A DNA stretch of 64,000 nt, taken from contig NZ_NFHT01000003.1 of assembly GCF_002161445.1 (NCBI RefSeq), positions 124,001-188,000 on the forward strand, written 5' to 3'. The notes under the pieces were generated by a model, which was not told the DNA's origin, ran no database searches, and saw only the letters and a list, made by a program, of their open reading frames with translations. The stretch's first letter is position 1; the number at the start of each line of letters is the position of its first letter. Shown in pieces: positions 10,297 through 20,724 of this stretch. The stretch comes from Alistipes sp. An66 (lineage in GTDB: Bacteria; Bacteroidota; Bacteroidia; Bacteroidales; Rikenellaceae). The position numbers were made by a program, and so were the translations under genes.

Positions 10297-10323
10297 CCGC
10301 CACGACATCGCGTGTCATGGCGG
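10297..10323 (-). terminator. Hairpin with T-rich tail between the leader ORF and purE (candidate attenuator)
   Basis: Read on the minus strand, CCGCCATGACA, a 5-base loop and TGTCGTGGCGG form a stem of 6 + 4 pairs with one mismatch. It is followed by TTTGCTTTTGTGATTTTT. The 5' arm begins 8 bases after the leader stop codon, so a ribosome at that stop would cover it. An intrinsic terminator at this place, before the first purine gene, suggests control by attenuation. The weak point is the interrupted T-run. Confidence 0.55.
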
Positions 10324-10331
10324 TCTGGTAT

Positions 10332-10475
10332 CTATCCGAGATCCCCGCAGGCGGACAGTTGCTGCCCCAGGGATCGGGCACACTGCATCTGCTGACATGC
10401 CGACGAATAGAAGGCAGCAGCCTGAACCTGCTGTTTCTTCCGTTCGCGCTGGTCGATATTGCAGAGGAGGATCAT
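10332..10475 (-). CDS. Short Gln-rich leader ORF upstream of purE (47 aa)
   Basis: Start ATG at 10475, TAG at 10332-10334, 47 codons. It begins about 25 bases after the predicted transcription start. Nine of 47 residues are Gln (four as CAG CAG or CAG CAA pairs) and four are Cys; there is no membrane segment or known domain. Codons for Gln15-Gln16 (CAGCAG) can pair with the CTGCTG at Ala19-Ala20, which could also pair with the CAGCAG at Gln28-Gln29. This is the layout of a leader with alternative hairpins. Glutamine is a substrate of PurF and PurL in this operon. A leader-peptide role is inference; it could also be a small protein. Confidence 0.55.
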   Translation of the reverse strand: MILLCNIDQRERKKQQVQAAAFYSSACQQMQCARSLGQQLSACGDLG

Positions 10476-10506
10476 CGGGATTAACCTAACTGTTAAAACA
10501 TCGTTA

Positions 10507-10537
10507 CAAAAGTAGCGATTTTCGCCCGACTTTCAAA
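10507..10537 (-). promoter_or_regulatory. Promoter of the purine operon
   Basis: On the minus strand TTTTG ends the -33 element (10534-10537), followed by exactly 19 bases and TACTTTTG (10507-10514). This matches the Bacteroidetes consensus TTTG-N19-TAnnTTTG. Transcription would begin near 10500, ahead of the leader ORF. Confidence 0.75.
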
Positions 10538-10635
10538 ATTCCCCGGCAGAATTAATATCGACAATTTATCGACAATCCGGACCGAAAAACCGGGAACGGG
10601 GACCCGCACAAATCCGGACCGGTCGTCCGGTCGTC

Positions 10636-11721
10636 CTAACGCGCCTTCGCCTCGCAGTAGGCGCAGCGGCACGTGCCGTCGGCCGAACGCCGGAACAGCT
10701 GGTCCACATCCTCCGTCGCCGAGATGCAGCGCCGGTTCGGGCACACCAGCTCGTTGACGAGGTACTCCTCGCCGAAAACCGGCGTATGCGCGAAGGGCCG
10801 GTTCTCGTCCGCCCACCGCAGCAGCGTCAGAATCAGCGCCATACGCACGAACTTGCCGTTCTCGACCTGCCGGAAGTAGGCCGCGCGCGGGTCGTTGTCC
10901 ACCGCCCGCGTGATCTCGTTCACGCGCGGCAGCGGGTGCAGGATCGTCATGTCCGCCTTCGCCGTGCGCAGCTTCTCGGGATCGAGCACGAAGCTGTTCT
11001 TCACCCGGTCGAACTCCTCCTCGTCCAGGAAGCGCTCCTTCTGCACGCGCGTCATGTAGAGGATGTCCAGTTCGGGCATCACCGCCTCCATCGTGCGCAC
11101 CTCGCGGAACGTGAGTTTCGAATTGGCCTGCATCTCCTGCAACATGTAGTCCGGCAGGCGCAGCTCCTCGGGCGAAATCAGGATCACCTCGATTCCCTCG
11201 TAGCGCGACAGCGCCTTGATCAACGAGTGCACCGTGCGGCCGAATTTCAGGTCGCCGCAGAAACCGATCGTCATGTGGTCGAAACGCCCCTTTTCGCGCT
11301 TGATCGTCAACAGGTCGGTCAGCGTCTGCGTCGGGTGCGAGTGGCTCCCGTCCCCGGCGTTGATCACCGGGACCCCCGCGTACTGCGACGCCACGAGCGG
11401 CGCCCCCTCCTTGAAGTGGCGCATGGCGATGATGTCCGCAAAGCAGCGGATCACACGAACCGTGTCGGCCACCGTCTCGCCCTTCGACACCGACGACGAG
11501 TTGGCGTCCGAAAAGCCGATGACCTGTCCGCCCAGTTCGAGCATCGCCGACGTGAAGCTCAACCGCGTGCGCGTCGACGGCTCGTAGAAGAGCGTCGCCA
11601 GCTTCCGTCCCTTACACGCCTCGCTGTATTTCGCCCGGTTGGCGATGATGTCCTCCGCCAGGGCCACGATCTGCTCGGTCTCCTGCACCGTCAGATCCGT
11701 CGGGTCTATCAAATGTCGCAT
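10636..11721 (-). CDS. pyrB: PyrB, aspartate carbamoyltransferase with C-terminal PyrI-type zinc domain
   Basis: 361 residues, about 50 longer than a normal PyrB. It condenses carbamoyl phosphate and aspartate. The carbamoyl-phosphate site STRTR is at residues 49-53 ([12 protein letters not shown]), with [15 protein letters not shown] and HPLPRVNEI further on. The extension after about residue 305 ends with CPNRRC (Cys327, Cys332) and CAYC (Cys353, Cys356). That is the zinc-binding signature of the regulatory chain PyrI (E. coli CPNSNC...CKYC), including the conserved CIS after the first pair. The nucleotide-binding (allosteric) domain of PyrI is absent and no separate pyrI is seen. Last gene of the pyrimidine operon, 13 bases after pyrE. 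Confidence 0.95.
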   Translation of the reverse strand: MRHLIDPTDLTVQETEQIVALAEDIIANRAKYSEACKGRKLATLFYEPSTRTRLSFTSAMLELGGQVIGFSDANSSSVSKGETVADTVRVIRCFADIIAMRHFKEGAPLVASQYAGVPVINAGDGSHSHPTQTLTDLLTIKREKGRFDHMTIGFCGDLKFGRTVHSLIKALSRYEGIEVILISPEELRLPDYMLQEMQANSKLTFREVRTMEAVMPELDILYMTRVQKERFLDEEEFDRVKNSFVLDPEKLRTAKADMTILHPLPRVNEITRAVDNDPRAAYFRQVENGKFVRMALILTLLRWADENRPFAHTPVFGEEYLVNELVCPNRRCISATEDVDQLFRRSADGTCRCAYCEAKAR

Positions 11722-11734
11722 CGTATCCTCGTTT

Positions 11735-12367
11735 TTAACGGTTCATCCACGATTCGTCCGACGGATTGTCGCGGAACTGCAACAGCCGCTCCTTGTCCTC
11801 CGCCCGGATATAGCCCTCCTCGGCCGCCACTTCGACCAGTGCGTCGAGGTTCGAAAGACTGTAATTCACGACGTGCGCCTCGCGCAGCCGGTCCAGGCCC
11901 TTCTTCATCCCGTAGGTGAAGATCGAAGCCACGCCCAGCACCTCGGCGCCCGCCTCGCGCAGAGCGTTCACCACTTCGATGCACGACCCCGCCGTCGAGA
12001 TCAGGTCCTCGATCACGACGACCTTCTGGCCCTTTTCCAGACGCCCCTCGATCTGGTTGCCGCGACCGTGGTCCTTCGACCCCGAACGCACGTAGCCCAT
12101 CGGCAGGTCGAGGATCGTCGCCGTGATGGCGGCGTGTGCGATTCCGGCCGTCGAGGTCCCCATCAGCACCTCCGCTTCGGGGTACTTCGTGCGGACGATC
12201 TCCGCAAGACCCGCCTCGACATGTTTGCGGACCTCCGGTGCCGTCAGCGTCAGACGGTTGTCGCAATAGATCGGGCTCTTGATACCGCTGGCCCACGTAA
12301 ACGGCTGCTCCGGGCGCAGGAAAACCGCGCCGATCGACAGCAAATCCCTGGCAATTGATTTTTCCAT
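11735..12367 (-). CDS. pyrE: PyrE, orotate phosphoribosyltransferase
   Basis: 210 residues, normal length. It transfers ribose-5-phosphate from PRPP to orotate, giving OMP. The PRPP loop [14 protein letters not shown] spans residues 116-129, and the substrate region [15 protein letters not shown] is near residue 30. [18 protein letters not shown] carries the catalytic Lys/His loop. It lies between the glutaredoxin-like gene and pyrB in the operon. Confidence 0.97.
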   Translation of the reverse strand: MEKSIARDLLSIGAVFLRPEQPFTWASGIKSPIYCDNRLTLTAPEVRKHVEAGLAEIVRTKYPEAEVLMGTSTAGIAHAAITATILDLPMGYVRSGSKDHGRGNQIEGRLEKGQKVVVIEDLISTAGSCIEVVNALREAGAEVLGVASIFTYGMKKGLDRLREAHVVNYSLSNLDALVEVAAEEGYIRAEDKERLLQFRDNPSDESWMNR

Positions 12368-12394
12368 GAATGCTATGTTCTGATTTTCTGGTTT

Positions 12395-12667
12395 CTATTC
12401 CAATGCCTGCCGCAACACCGCCTCCACCTCGTCGGGGTAGATGCCGCCCTCGTGGACCTTCTCCCCGCCGACATAGAACGTCGGCACATAGTAGTAATCG
12501 TACCGGTCGGCCACGACAGGCTCCTCCGACTCCTCGATCATCTCAATCTCGATCGGAGCCAATTCCGGATGGGCGGCCTTCGCCTCCTCGATGTAACGCA
12601 GCGCCTTCTTGCAGAAGGGGCACGCTTTCAGGTAAAACAGTTTTACGGGTTTCATGTCCATGTACAT
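12395..12667 (-). CDS. Glutaredoxin-like protein inside the pyrimidine operon
   Basis: Up to 90 residues (possibly 86, starting at Met5, 12655). Thioredoxin fold of glutaredoxin type, with active-site motif CPFC in FYLKACPFCKKALRYIEEA and the cis-Pro region VPTFYVGGEKVHEGGI. There is no signal peptide, so it is cytoplasmic. It sits between pyrF and pyrE on the same strand with short gaps (27 and 41 bases), so it is cotranscribed with UMP synthesis genes. Its substrate is unknown; a redox role near the flavin/Fe-S enzyme PyrDK or class III RNR is possible but speculative. Confidence 0.85.
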   Translation of the reverse strand: MYMDMKPVKLFYLKACPFCKKALRYIEEAKAAHPELAPIEIEMIEESEEPVVADRYDYYYVPTFYVGGEKVHEGGIYPDEVEAVLRQALE

Positions 12668-12708
12668 TTTCCGGTTGTTCCGATGCCCGGTAAAAAATCA
12701 GCCTGCGG

Positions 12709-13413
12709 CTATCCCACGAACTCCGCCACGCAGCGGCGGTAGGCCGCCACGGGATCCGCAGCCGCCGTGATCGGGCGCCCCACGACGATGAAGTCCGAAC
12801 CGATCTCGCGGGCCCGGGCCGGCGTCGTCACGCGCACCTGGTCCGCCACGTCGCCGTCGGCAAACCGCACGCCCGGCGTCACGGTCAGGAACTCCCGTCC
12901 GCACGCCTCGTGGACCATGCCTGCTTCGAGCGGCGAGCAGACCACGCCGTCCAGCCCGGCTTCGCGCGTATTTTGCGCATACTTGACGATCGTATCGTTG
13001 ATCGACGCCCCGATCAGCAGTTCGCGCTGCATCCGCTCCTCGCTCGTCGAGGTCAGCTGCGTCACGGCGATCAGCAGCGGCCGCGTGCCGTCCTCGCGCG
13101 TGAGGCCCTCGCGCGCCGCACGCATCATCTCGATCGTCCCCGCGGCGTGGACGTTGCACATGTCCACGTCCAGGCGCGACAGCACCGCCATCGCCTTCTT
13201 CACCGTGTTGGGAATGTCGTGGAGTTTCAGGTCGAGGAAGATCCTGTGTCCCCGGCGCTTGATCTCCCGCACGATCGACGGGCCCTCGGCATAGTAGAGC
13301 TCCATGCCGATCTTCAAAAAGGGTTTGCGCGCCTCCTCCCGGAAGAGATCCAGAAAGCGGAAGGTGTCCTCTGCGGATTTGAAATCGCAGGCAATGATTA
13401 CGTCTCGTTCCAT
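12709..13413 (-). CDS. pyrF: PyrF, orotidine-5'-phosphate decarboxylase
   Basis: 234 residues. It decarboxylates OMP to UMP. The catalytic Lys/Asp array is clear in [11 protein letters not shown] (Asp61, Lys63, Asp66). The start [17 protein letters not shown] and the phosphate-binding end [14 protein letters not shown] fit the PyrF family. The frame stays open upstream through pyrD, but only the ATG at 13413 begins a homologous protein. It starts 11 bases after the pyrD stop. Confidence 0.97.
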   Translation of the reverse strand: MERDVIIACDFKSAEDTFRFLDLFREEARKPFLKIGMELYYAEGPSIVREIKRRGHRIFLDLKLHDIPNTVKKAMAVLSRLDVDMCNVHAAGTIEMMRAAREGLTREDGTRPLLIAVTQLTSTSEERMQRELLIGASINDTIVKYAQNTREAGLDGVVCSPLEAGMVHEACGREFLTVTPGVRFADGDVADQVRVTTPARAREIGSDFIVVGRPITAAADPVAAYRRCVAEFVG

Positions 13414-13424
13414 ATTCTTCGATG

Positions 13425-14372
13425 CTATGCTATTCCGATAATATCCGACAATCGTTCGATGCCCAGCCGCCGCATCTCGCCCGGCAGCGCCTCGACGATC
13501 TCCTTCGAGGCGTAGGGGTTCACCAGATTCGCGGCCCCGACCTGCACGGCCGTGGCCCCGGCCATCATCATCTCGATCACGTCGCGCGCCGACTGCACGC
13601 CCCCGCACCCCATGACCGGGATCCGGCACGCCTTCGAGACCTGATAGACCATCCGCACCGCCAGCGGAAAGACCGCCGGACCCGAAAATCCGCCCATCGT
13701 ATTGGCGATCACGGGACGCCGACGTGCCACGTCGATGCGCATGCCCAGCAGCGTGTTGATCAGGCAGATGCCGTCCGCACCCGCCTCCTCGCACGCCCGG
13801 GCGATCGAGACGATGTCCGTGACGTTGGGCGACAGCTTGATGAAGACCGGCTTGGTCGTCACGGCTTTCACCGCGCGCGTCACCTCGGCCGCCGCCTCGG
13901 GGCTCGTGCCGAACGACATGCCGCCGTGGCGCACGTTCGGGCACGAGACGTTCACCTCGATGATCCCGACCTGCTCCTGCTTGTCGATCCGTTCGCAGCA
14001 GTAGGCGTACTCCTCGACCGAGAAGCCCGAGATGTTGGCGATCACCGGTTTGCGGAAGAACTGACGCAGCCGCGGCAGCTCGTGCCGGATCACGGCGTCG
14101 ATGCCCGGGTTCTGCAATCCCACGGCGTTGATCATCCCCGCCGTACACTCGGCGATGCGCGGCGTCGGGTTCCCGAAGCGCGGCTCGCGCGTCGTCCCCT
14201 TGAACGAGAACGACCCCAGGATATTGATGTCGTAGAAATCCTTGAACTCGTATCCGTAGCCGAACGTACCGCTGGCCGGGACGACCGGGTTGTCCAGCCG
14301 CACGCCGCACAACTCCACCGACATGTCGACCGCCGGGGCGGCATTCTCCTGTTCGCGCACTTTCTCTACCAT
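13425..14372 (-). CDS. pyrD: PyrD, dihydroorotate dehydrogenase catalytic subunit (class 1B)
   Basis: 315 residues. FMN subunit oxidising dihydroorotate to orotate. Class 1B is indicated by the catalytic Cys144 in [13 protein letters not shown] and by the adjacent pyrK partner. [27 protein letters not shown] and the FMN phosphate site [27 protein letters not shown] are seen (quoted in parts). The start ATG at 14372 overlaps the pyrK stop by 7 bases (translational coupling); an upstream in-frame ATG lies deep in pyrK and is rejected. NAD is the likely electron acceptor through PyrK. Confidence 0.96.
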   Translation of the reverse strand: MVEKVREQENAAPAVDMSVELCGVRLDNPVVPASGTFGYGYEFKDFYDINILGSFSFKGTTREPRFGNPTPRIAECTAGMINAVGLQNPGIDAVIRHELPRLRQFFRKPVIANISGFSVEEYAYCCERIDKQEQVGIIEVNVSCPNVRHGGMSFGTSPEAAAEVTRAVKAVTTKPVFIKLSPNVTDIVSIARACEEAGADGICLINTLLGMRIDVARRRPVIANTMGGFSGPAVFPLAVRMVYQVSKACRIPVMGCGGVQSARDVIEMMMAGATAVQVGAANLVNPYASKEIVEALPGEMRRLGIERLSDIIGIA

Positions 14373-15106
14373 ATGATCTCTCCTTTCTGCAACACCGGGC
14401 CCTCCCGGCAGATGCGTTTGTTGCCGTACTTCGTCTTGCACGTGCAGCCCATGCAGGCGCCGAAACCGCACCCCATGCGCTCCTCGAACGACATTTGTCC
14501 GTCCTGCTCCACGGCGTTGTAAAGCGCATGGAGCATCGGAAGCGGCCCGCAGGCGTAGAAGTAATCGAAATCCAGACCCGCCCCGGCGATGGCCGTCGTC
14601 ACGAAGCCCTCGATGCCGCGCGAACCGTCGGCCGTGGCCACCGTCACGTTACAGCCCAGCGCCCGGAACTCCTCCTCATAGAAGATCTCCGCCGCGGTGT
14701 TGAAGCCCAGCACCACTTCGACCGGTTTCCCGGCCGCCAGCAGTTGCCGAGCCAGCCCGTAGAGCGGTGGAACCCCCACGCCGCCGCCGACCAGCAGCGG
14801 TCGCCGGGCGTCGTTCTTCGTCGAGAAACCGTTCCCCAGACCCGTCAGCAGGTCCAGCTCCGCACCCGGCGTCAGGCGGCTCATCTGCTCCGTACCCTCG
14901 CCGACAACCTTGTAGATCAGCGTAATCCGACCCTCATCCCAGTCGCAGACCGAGATCGGGCGCCGCAGGTACTTGCCCGTCAGCGCGATGTTCACGAACT
15001 GCCCCGGAGCCGTGATCCACTGCGTGTCGCCCGCAAGCGTCATCCGCCATACCGTCTCCGTCAACCGTTCGTTCCGCTCGATGCGATAGATTCCCTTCTT
15101 GTACAT
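14366..15106 (-). CDS. pyrK: PyrK, dihydroorotate dehydrogenase electron-transfer subunit
   Basis: 246 residues. FAD and [2Fe-2S] subunit that passes electrons from PyrD to NAD. An N-terminal FAD-binding barrel (RRPISVCDW is the flavin motif) is followed by an NAD-binding half ([16 protein letters not shown]). A C-terminal plant-type-like cluster motif has Cys213, Cys218, Cys221 and Cys233 (CGFGACMGC...KRIC). The stop codon overlaps the pyrD start. It lies 14 bases downstream of carB. Confidence 0.96.
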   Translation of the reverse strand: MYKKGIYRIERNERLTETVWRMTLAGDTQWITAPGQFVNIALTGKYLRRPISVCDWDEGRITLIYKVVGEGTEQMSRLTPGAELDLLTGLGNGFSTKNDARRPLLVGGGVGVPPLYGLARQLLAAGKPVEVVLGFNTAAEIFYEEEFRALGCNVTVATADGSRGIEGFVTTAIAGAGLDFDYFYACGPLPMLHALYNAVEQDGQMSFEERMGCGFGACMGCTCKTKYGNKRICREGPVLQKGEIIW

Positions 15107-15120
15107 CGTTCCGCCGTCTC

Positions 15121-18100
15121 TTATTTCGCGTCGATCGTCGAGACACGCAGCGTGATCTCTTCCAGCACGTCGAGCAGCACCTTCACCGTCTCCAACGCCG
15201 TGAAGACCGTCACGTTGTTCTCCACGGCCGTGCGGCGGATCTCATAGCCGTCCAGGCGCGTGTTGTGCTGGTTGATGTCGATCGTGTTGATCACGTAGCT
15301 GATATGTCCCTGACGCAGCGCGTCGATGATCTCGTTGCTTCCTTCGTTCAGCTTGCGCCGCGTCCGCGTGCGGATCCCGTGCTCGCGCAGGAACTCCGCC
15401 GTGCCGGTCGTCGCCTCGATGTTGAAGCCCAGGTCGTAGAAACGCTTCACCAGCGGAAGCGCCTGCGCCTTGTCCTGATCGGCGATCGTCACGAAGATCG
15501 TCCCGTAGTTCGAGACGTGCATCCCCGTCGCCTGCAACGCCTTGTACAGCGCGCGCGTCAGCTTGTCGTCGTAGCCGATCGCCTCGCCCGTCGACTTCAT
15601 CTCCGGCGAGAGGTACGAATCCATGCCCCGGATCTTCGCGAACGAGAAGGCCGGAGCCTTCACGTACCAGCGCTCCTTCTCACGCCCGTAGACCTCCGCA
15701 TAACCCAGCTCGCGGAGCTTCTTGCCCAGGATCACCTGCGTGGCGATGTGCGCCATCGGAACCCCCGTCGACTTCGACAGGAACGGCACCGTGCGCGACG
15801 AACGCGGGTTCACCTCGATGACGTAGACGTCGTCCTCGCCGGCCACGATGAACTGGATGTTGTAGAGACCCACGATGCCGATCCGCAGACCCAGACGCAC
15901 CGTATAGTCGATGATCTTCTGCTTGGCCTTCGGGCTCACGCTGAACGTCGGGTAGACGCTGATCGAGTCGCCCGAGTGGATGCCCGTATGCTCGACATGC
16001 TCCATGATGCCCGGGATGAAGACATCCTTCCCGTCGCAGATCGCGTCGACCTCCAGCTCCTTGCCCATGATGTAGCGGTCGACCAGCACCGGCTGGTCCA
16101 CGTTCACCTCCACGGCCGTTTGCAGGTAGTGGCGCAGACGCTCCTCGTTCGAGACGATCTGCATCGCGCGTCCGCCCAGCACGTAGCTCGGACGCACCAG
16201 AACCGGATAACCGATCCGCGCCGCGGCCCGTACACCCGCTTCGATGTCCGTCACGGCCTCGGCCTCCGGCTGCGGGATGCCCAGCTCCTCCATGATCCGC
16301 TCGAAGCAGCCGCGGTCCTCGGCGTTCTTGATCGCCTCGCAGTCCGTACCGATGATCGGCACGCCCAGCTCCGCCAGCGGCTCCGCCAGATTGATTGCCG
16401 TCTGTCCGCCCAGCGACACCACGATCGCCTGCGGCTTTTCCAGATGGATGACGTTCATCACGTCCTCGACCGTCAGCGGCTCGAAGTAGAGCTTGTCGCT
16501 CGTCGTATAGTCCGTCGAGACGGTCTCCGGGTTGTTGTTGATGATGATCGCCTCGTAGCCCGCCTCGCGGATCGACCAGATCGCGTGGACCGTCGAATAG
16601 TCGAACTCAACGCCCTGTCCGATGCGGATCGGCCCCGAACCCAGCACGATGATCTTCTTCTTGTCGCTCACCTTCGACTCGTTCTCCTGCTCGTAGGTCG
16701 AGTAGAAGTAGGGAACGTACGACGCGAACTCGCTCGCGCACGTGTCGATCATCTTGTAGACCGGGAAAATTCCGTTTTTCTCCCGCAGGCGGTACATCTC
16801 ATGCTGCGAAAGTCCCCACAGCTGGCCGATATACTGGTCGCTGAATCCCATCCGCTTGGCCTCGCGCAGCGTCTCGACGTCCATCGGATGCGCGCGGACC
16901 ACCTTCTCGAACTCCACGATGTTCTTGAACTTTTCGAGGAAAAACAGGTCGATCTTCGTCTTGTCGTAGATCAGCGCCAGGTCCACACCTCCGCGGATCA
17001 GCTGCGCGATGGCATAAAGACGGTCGTCCGTGCCGATCTTGATGTAGTCCAGCAGGTCGTCGTTCGACCACGAGTCGAACTTCTTGTGGTAGATGTGGCA
17101 GACGCCCGTTTCCAGCGAACGAACCGCCTTCAGGAGCGACTCCTCCATCGTGCGGCCGATCGACATCACCTCGCCCGTGGCCTTCATCTGCGTGCCCAGC
17201 TTGTTCGAGGCGTCCGAGAACTTGTCGAACGGGAAGCGAGCCACCTTCGTCACCACGTAGTCCAGCGTCGGCTCGAACGATGCCGGCGTGTTGGCGATGC
17301 GGATCTCGTCGAGGGTCAGACCCACGGCGATCTTCGCACTCACGCGCGCAATCGGGTAGCCCGAAGCCTTCGACGCCAGCGCCGACGAACGAGACACGCG
17401 CGGGTTCACCTCGATCAGGTAGTACTTGAACGAGAGCGGGTCCAGCGCGAACTGCACGTTGCAGCCGCCCTCGATCTTCAATGCCCGGATGATCTTCAAC
17501 GCCGAGTCGCGCAGCATCTGAAACTCCTTGTTGGTCAGCGTCTGGCTCGGGGCAACGACGATCGAGTCGCCCGTATGGATGCCCACCGGGTCGATGTTCT
17601 CCATGCAGCAGATGCTGATCGCCGTATCGTTGTGGTCGCGCATCACCTCGAACTCGATCTCCTTGTAGCCCTTGATGCTCTTCTCGACGAGCACCTGGTG
17701 CACCGGCGAGAGCGCCAGACCGTTGCGCATCATCTCGCGCAGCTGCGCCTCATCGTCGGCGAAGCCGCCGCCCGTGCCGCCCAGCGTGAACGCCGGTCGC
17801 AGCACCACCGGATAACCGATCCGCGCCGCAACCGCCGCGCCCTCCTCGACCGTCGTGGCGATCTCCGAAGGAAGCACCGGCTCGCCCAGCGACTCGCACA
17901 GCTCCTTGAAGAGTTCGCGGTCCTCGGCCCGCTCGATCGAATCGAACGACGTGCCCAGAATCTCCACCTGGCACTCTTGCAGAATGCCCTTCTTGGCCAG
18001 CTGGACCGCCAGATTCAGACCCGTCTGTCCGCCCAGTCCCGGAACGATGGCGTCCGGGCGCTCGTAACGGATGATCTTCGCCACGTATTCCAGCGTCAGC

Positions 18101-18303
18101 GGCTCCATGTAGACCTTGTCCGCAATGTGCGTGTCGGTCATGATCGTCGCCGGGTTCGAGTTCGCGAGGATCACCTCGTATCCCTCCTCTTTGAGCGCCA
18201 GACACGCCTGCGTGCCCGCATAGTCGAACTCCGCGGCCTGGCCGATCACGATCGGGCCCGACCCGATCACCATCACCTTTCTGATATCTTTTCTTTTAGG
18301 CAT
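15121..18303 (-). CDS. carB: CarB, carbamoyl-phosphate synthase large subunit
   Basis: 1060 residues, close to the 1070 of characterised enzymes. Two homologous ATP-grasp halves are visible, each starting with a PreATP-grasp motif ([20 protein letters not shown] near the N-terminus and [18 protein letters not shown] around residue 555). ATP-binding signatures [16 protein letters not shown] and [15 protein letters not shown] follow. A C-terminal MGS-like allosteric domain follows the second half. It makes carbamoyl phosphate from bicarbonate, ATP and ammonia delivered by CarA. The start overlaps the carA stop by 8 bases. Confidence 0.98.
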   Translation of the reverse strand: MPKRKDIRKVMVIGSGPIVIGQAAEFDYAGTQACLALKEEGYEVILANSNPATIMTDTHIADKVYMEPLTLEYVAKIIRYERPDAIVPGLGGQTGLNLAVQLAKKGILQECQVEILGTSFDSIERAEDRELFKELCESLGEPVLPSEIATTVEEGAAVAARIGYPVVLRPAFTLGGTGGGFADDEAQLREMMRNGLALSPVHQVLVEKSIKGYKEIEFEVMRDHNDTAISICCMENIDPVGIHTGDSIVVAPSQTLTNKEFQMLRDSALKIIRALKIEGGCNVQFALDPLSFKYYLIEVNPRVSRSSALASKASGYPIARVSAKIAVGLTLDEIRIANTPASFEPTLDYVVTKVARFPFDKFSDASNKLGTQMKATGEVMSIGRTMEESLLKAVRSLETGVCHIYHKKFDSWSNDDLLDYIKIGTDDRLYAIAQLIRGGVDLALIYDKTKIDLFFLEKFKNIVEFEKVVRAHPMDVETLREAKRMGFSDQYIGQLWGLSQHEMYRLREKNGIFPVYKMIDTCASEFASYVPYFYSTYEQENESKVSDKKKIIVLGSGPIRIGQGVEFDYSTVHAIWSIREAGYEAIIINNNPETVSTDYTTSDKLYFEPLTVEDVMNVIHLEKPQAIVVSLGGQTAINLAEPLAELGVPIIGTDCEAIKNAEDRGCFERIMEELGIPQPEAEAVTDIEAGVRAAARIGYPVLVRPSYVLGGRAMQIVSNEERLRHYLQTAVEVNVDQPVLVDRYIMGKELEVDAICDGKDVFIPGIMEHVEHTGIHSGDSISVYPTFSVSPKAKQKIIDYTVRLGLRIGIVGLYNIQFIVAGEDDVYVIEVNPRSSRTVPFLSKSTGVPMAHIATQVILGKKLRELGYAEVYGREKERWYVKAPAFSFAKIRGMDSYLSPEMKSTGEAIGYDDKLTRALYKALQATGMHVSNYGTIFVTIADQDKAQALPLVKRFYDLGFNIEATTGTAEFLREHGIRTRTRRKLNEGSNEIIDALRQGHISYVINTIDINQHNTRLDGYEIRRTAVENNVTVFTALETVKVLLDVLEEITLRVSTIDAK

Positions 18304-19387
18304 TTTTGTGCTCCTCCATGATTTTAGTGAACTTATTGAACAGATAGGCGCTGTCCTGCGGACCCGAAGCGCTCTCCGGATGGTACTGCATCGAGAAGAC
18401 CCGGTCCTCGGCGCACTCCACCCCTTCGGCCGTGCCGTCCAGCAGGTTCACGTGCGTCAACGTCAGCCCCGTGCCTTTCAGCGAGTCGATATCCACGGCG
18501 TAGCTGTGATTCTGGCTCGTGATTTCCAGTTTCCCCGTCATCAGGTTCTTCACCGGATGGTTCGCGCCCCGGTGTCCGAACTTCATCTTGAAGGTCTTCG
18601 CCCCGTAGGCCAGCGAGATGAGCTGGTGCCCCATGCAGATCCCGAAGATCGGAAGGCGGCCCCGCAGCTGCTTCACCAGCTCGATCACCGGCGTGACGTC
18701 CGCCGGGTTGCCCGGGCCGTTCGACAGCACGATGCCGTCCGGACGGAAGGCCAGGATCTCCTCCACGGTCGAATTGTAGGGCATCACGATCACGTTGCAA
18801 CCCACGCGGTTCAGCAGGCGAACGATGTTGTACTTGATGCCGCAGTCGATCGCCACCACGTCGTACCGGTGGTTCGCCACGCGCGACATCCAGCGCTTCT
18901 TGCAGCTCACGCGCGAAACCATGTCGCGGGGCATCTCATAGGCCTTCATCCGCGCCAGAGCCTCCTCACGCGGCGTCGCGGCATCGGTGATGATCACCTT
19001 CTGGCTCCCCTCGTCGCGGATGATCCGCGTCAGCGCACGCGTGTCCACACCCCAGATCGCCGGGATGTCGTACTCCTCGAACACCTCGTTCAGCGTCTTC
19101 GTGTAGCGGAAGTTCGACGGCAGGTCGTTGTACTCCCGCACGATCATCCCGCCGATGGTCGGCGTCTTCGTCTCGTAGTCGTCGTCCGTCATACCGTAGT
19201 TGCCGATCAGCGGGTAGGTCATCACCACCATCTGATCCGTGTACGACGGATCGGACATGATCTCCTGATACCCCACCATCGAGGTGTTGAAGACGATCTC
19301 GTTGATGGCCTCGCGATCGGATCCGAATCCGTATCCGTAGAATTCGCGGCCGTCCTCCAGGACGATTTTTTTCGTAAATGCTTTCAT
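18296..19387 (-). CDS. carA: CarA, carbamoyl-phosphate synthase small (glutaminase) subunit
   Basis: 363 residues. It hydrolyses glutamine and channels ammonia to CarB. The N-terminal CPSase_sm domain starts [16 protein letters not shown]. The class I amidotransferase triad is present: Cys251 in [14 protein letters not shown], with His and Glu in [11 protein letters not shown]. The frame is open upstream through part of pyrC; the ATG at 19387 is the first with homology. It begins 14 bases after the pyrC stop. Confidence 0.97.
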   Translation of the reverse strand: MKAFTKKIVLEDGREFYGYGFGSDREAINEIVFNTSMVGYQEIMSDPSYTDQMVVMTYPLIGNYGMTDDDYETKTPTIGGMIVREYNDLPSNFRYTKTLNEVFEEYDIPAIWGVDTRALTRIIRDEGSQKVIITDAATPREEALARMKAYEMPRDMVSRVSCKKRWMSRVANHRYDVVAIDCGIKYNIVRLLNRVGCNVIVMPYNSTVEEILAFRPDGIVLSNGPGNPADVTPVIELVKQLRGRLPIFGICMGHQLISLAYGAKTFKMKFGHRGANHPVKNLMTGKLEITSQNHSYAVDIDSLKGTGLTLTHVNLLDGTAEGVECAEDRVFSMQYHPESASGPQDSAYLFNKFTKIMEEHKNA

Positions 19388-19401
19388 CCTCTTGTCTGTC
19401 C

Positions 19402-20679
19402 TTATCTGATTGATTTCGTTGTCAGCGTATCGTAAACCGCGCGGCCGCCCACCACCGTCAGCACCGCGCATCCTTCGACCTCCCATCCGGCGAACGGCGT
19501 GGCATGCCCCTTCGAGAGGAACGCCGCCGGGTCGATCGTCCAGCGCGTCCCGAGGTCCAGCACCGTAAAGTCGGCCGCCTGCCCCGGTTCGACGCCTCCC
19601 GCAAGTCCGAAGATCCGGCGCGGGTTCGTCGACATCAGGTCGATCAGCCGTTCCAGCGGCAGAAGACCCCGCCGGACCAGCCCGGTGTAGAGCAGCGGAA
19701 AGGCCGTCTCGATCCCCACGATGCCCATGGCGCTCCCGGCCAGCCCGCGCGACTTCTCCTCGTCCGTATGCGGGGCGTGGTCCGTGGCGACGACCTCGAT
19801 CGTGCCGTCCAGCACCCCGGCCAGCAGCGCCTCGCGGTCTTCGCGGCTCCGCAGCGGCGGGTTCATCTTGAAGCGTCCCTCCTCCTGCAAATCCTCGTCG
19901 CACAGCAGCAGGTAGTGCGGCGCCGTCTCGCAGCTCACGCGCAGACCCTGCACCTTCGCCTGCCGCACCAGTTCGACGCTCTCCTTCGTGGAGACGTGGC
20001 AGACGTGGTACCGGCAGCCGGTCTTCGCGGCCAGCGCGATGTCGCGCTCCACCTGCCGCCACTCGCTCTCCGACGAGATGCCCTTATGACCGTGGGCATG
20101 GCAGTAGGCGCCGTCGTGGATATATCCTCCGTGAAGAAGTTCGTCGACCTCGCAGTGCGCCACGATCGGCTTGCCGACCGCCGCGGCTCGGCGCATCGCC
20201 TCCTCCATGAGTTCGGCCGACTGCACCCCGCGGCCGTCGTCCGAGAACCCCACGACCTCCGGAGCCAGCGCCGCAAAGTCGGACAGTTCGCCGCACCCGC
20301 GCTGCCCCACGGTGATCGTCCCGTAGGGGATGACCCGCACCGCAGCGTCGCGGCGGATGATCGCCAGCTGCTGTTCGAGGTGTTCCGGCGTATCGGGCGC
20401 CGGGTTCAGGTTGGGCATCGAGCAGACCGTCGTATAGCCGCCGCGGGCCGCCGCGGCCGTACCCGTGGCGATGGTCTCCTTCTGCGGGAAGCCCGGCTCG
20501 CGCAGGTGGACATGCACGTCCACCAGCCCCGGAACAAGGTACAGCCCCCCGAGATCGACGATCCGGTCGTCCGGCCCCGGCGCCGCATCCGCAACCACCC
20601 GGTCCGCCTCCACGACCAGCCGCCCCCTCTCGAAACGACCTCCTCGATAAATCTCGGCGTTCTCGTAAAACGTCTTCAT
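19402..20679 (-). CDS. pyrC: PyrC, dihydroorotase (class I type)
   Basis: 425 residues. Amidohydrolase that cyclises carbamoyl aspartate to dihydroorotate. The metal-binding HxH is at residues 56-58 in GLVDVHVHLREPG. A late ATDHAPHT supplies the catalytic Asp, and the length and CSMPNLNPAPD motif fit the long (class I) dihydroorotases rather than the 340-residue E. coli type. First structural gene of the pyrimidine operon. Its start lies 22 bases after an intrinsic-terminator hairpin, so expression should require read-through. Confidence 0.95.
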   Translation of the reverse strand: MKTFYENAEIYRGGRFERGRLVVEADRVVADAAPGPDDRIVDLGGLYLVPGLVDVHVHLREPGFPQKETIATGTAAAARGGYTTVCSMPNLNPAPDTPEHLEQQLAIIRRDAAVRVIPYGTITVGQRGCGELSDFAALAPEVVGFSDDGRGVQSAELMEEAMRRAAAVGKPIVAHCEVDELLHGGYIHDGAYCHAHGHKGISSESEWRQVERDIALAAKTGCRYHVCHVSTKESVELVRQAKVQGLRVSCETAPHYLLLCDEDLQEEGRFKMNPPLRSREDREALLAGVLDGTIEVVATDHAPHTDEEKSRGLAGSAMGIVGIETAFPLLYTGLVRRGLLPLERLIDLMSTNPRRIFGLAGGVEPGQAADFTVLDLGTRWTIDPAAFLSKGHATPFAGWEVEGCAVLTVVGGRAVYDTLTTKSIR

Positions 20680-20692
20680 CGGCTCCGAAACA

Positions 20693-20724
20693 TAAAAAAA
20701 TAGGGCAACTGAAATAGTTACCCT
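20693..20724 (-). terminator. Attenuator-type terminator before pyrC
   Basis: On the minus strand AGGGTAACT, loop ATTTC and AGTTGCCCT form a 9-pair stem (one G-U), followed directly by ATTTTTTTA. The TAA stop codon of the leader ORF lies inside the 5' arm, so a ribosome reaching the stop would melt the hairpin. A U-rich stretch (GTTGTTTTATTA) just before the stem could act as a pause site. This is the arrangement of UTP-sensing attenuation known for E. coli pyrBI. Confidence 0.8.

Noticed and set aside
15265..18321. Plus-strand frame of about 1000 codons opposite carB
   Set aside because: Shadow frame: Arg/His/Leu-rich, no motifs; carB on the other strand is clear.
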